Below the pieces are notes generated by a model. The model worked only from the letters and a program-made list of their open reading frames with translations. It did no database searches and was not told the DNA's origin. A stretch of DNA of 64,000 nt from Lanius collurio (taxonomy: Eukaryota; Chordata; Aves; Passeriformes; Laniidae): assembly GCA_020086605.1 (NCBI GenBank), contig JACBWW010000016.1:13595998-13659997 (forward strand). The letters are read 5' to 3'. The translations under genes and the position numbers were made by a program. This document shows, in pieces, positions 63,026 to 64,000 of the stretch. How positions within the stretch are numbered: the stretch's first letter is position 1; every line of letters starts with the position of its first letter.

Positions 63026-64000
63026 ACAATTTTGTGTAATCCAAAAACCTGCTCCAGTCTTGTAATGGAATATTGGAGATCAGAGTATGGCCCAGATTAA
63101 TTTGGTCTAATTTAGTTTCTGATTACACAGCAGACAAGTCTATGTAAAATGTTAAAAAATGATTTTCCAATTTTATGTTGAAAAACTGCTAGAAATCTTG
63201 GAAAATGAAACAGTACGCACCTAGTAATAAACCTTCACCCACAGTAATTACTAGGCATGTAGCAAAAGCTAGATTTCACATCCCAGAATTAAAGTGAGAA
63301 GCCTGCAGTGGGTGCAGGAGGAAAAAGGAGGGCTAAAATGGTGCTGGAGAATGGCAACCTTGATTCAGACTGGATGCCACTCCCATGGGGACCTTGCCTA
63401 TAAATGAGTTTCACCTGACCAGGGAACAAAGAACAATTTCTCCATTTGCAGAAAGGGAAGTGCATCAGCTCCAGAAATCACAAAATTATTTCTGTCTTTC
63501 CTTGCCTCTGGGGAAGTTCACCTTGAGCATTTGGGTGTGCTTCAGGTATGCCACAAGAGTGCACAATGAACCCCCCTGGAACAGGAAATTACTGAAAAGC
63601 AGGTTGTGCTGCAGCCAACAGTGTAGGCCTAGTGCTGTTTGTCTTGCAGCCAAGATCCCCAAAAATGTGATGAGCCCAGCCACAAGTGAGGCTCTAGAAA
63701 CACCCGTTCCTACCACTGCCCCCAGAGGAGAAGGGGGCCTCCAGAGGGCAGGCTGAGTATCTCTGAGTGGAATTAGATTGTTCTAAACTAGTTTTATGGC
63801 CCCCTGACGGAGCCAGCACAGATGACATCGGCAAGAAAAATCTGCTGCAGAGTGGAATATTATCTGGAGACCCCACGGAATTCATTTCCCAAAAATCTCA
63901 CTATGTGTTAAACAGATTTCTAGGGCCTGGGTCCCTGCTGCTGCAGGGCAGACAATATATAGGACCCCAAAAAAGGAGCTCCCAATTCCTCAAAATGACC
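63026..64000. other. gene-free stretch with GC-richer block at 63300-63760
   Basis: The GC-richer block is open in a plus-strand frame of 123 codons (63385-63756) and in overlapping minus-strand frames. No domain is recognised and the double-stranded openness points to composition. The block may continue beyond the window edge, so an exon of a flanking gene cannot be excluded. Confidence 0.4.

Noticed and set aside
63385..63756. 123-codon plus-strand frame near the right edge
   Set aside because: Overlapping minus-strand frames are open too and no domain is visible. Could only be revived by sequence beyond the window.
1..64000. CRISPR arrays, bacterial operons, mitochondrial insertions, tRNA or rRNA genes, retroviral LTR pairs
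   Set aside because: Looked for and not seen. There are no regularly spaced repeats, no gene-dense layout, no intact tRNA fold noticed and no paired terminal repeats.

Overview
This window is almost certainly nuclear DNA from a bird. The main evidence is five fragments of CR1, the dominant LINE of bird genomes. They lie near 25.8, 29.3, 37.9, 51.9 and 58.2 kb, all on the minus strand. The sequence is otherwise AT-rich, poor in repeats and free of long reading frames, as expected for avian intergenic or intronic DNA. The CR1 copies near 25.8 and 37.9 kb look like subfamilies common in songbirds, but that is recalled similarity only, so passerine is a weak guess. No bacterial, viral or organellar gene layout is present.

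No protein-coding gene can be called with confidence. The longest stop-free frame is 133 codons (8084-8485), within what chance allows for 64 kb read in six frames, and none of the long frames resembles a family I know except those inside CR1. The best candidate for a real coding piece is a minus-strand frame at 56171-56356. It encodes a hydrophilic, Q/R/P/K/E-rich C-terminal tail without Cys or Trp and has a possible splice acceptor just upstream. I do not recognise the protein.

Layout. 1-14.0 kb: AT-rich, gene-free, with a palindromic homeodomain-type site at 11.02 kb and a 24-T run at 11.86 kb. 14.1-16.8 kb: two ungapped 86-bp direct repeats 1.76 kb apart, then a MIR-like amniote SINE. 16.8-25.8 kb: GC-richer blocks at 17.4 and 19.1 kb, a block that looks conserved at 23.4-24.2 kb, and a 27-bp palindrome at 25.2 kb. 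25.8-38.5 kb: three CR1 fragments, a pentanucleotide array and a CA/TG cluster. 38.5-45.6 kb: an AT-rich block with homeodomain and octamer-like motifs, plus two palindromes. 45.7-45.9 kb: two tRNA-like units in tandem, probably an old SINE. 45.9-58.3 kb: a CR1 reverse-transcriptase fragment, a GC-richer block, an A/C-rich tract, the candidate exon and a CR1 tail. 58.3-64 kb: a CpG-containing block at 61.4-61.9 kb, a G-rich purine tract, a perfect hairpin and a GC-richer block at the right edge.

The window therefore reads as a gene desert or large intron. Its likely functional content is regulatory and cannot be proved from one sequence. I found no evidence of a new multi-gene system. The observations most worth following are the paired 86-bp repeats, the tandem tRNA-like units, the candidate exon and the palindromes.
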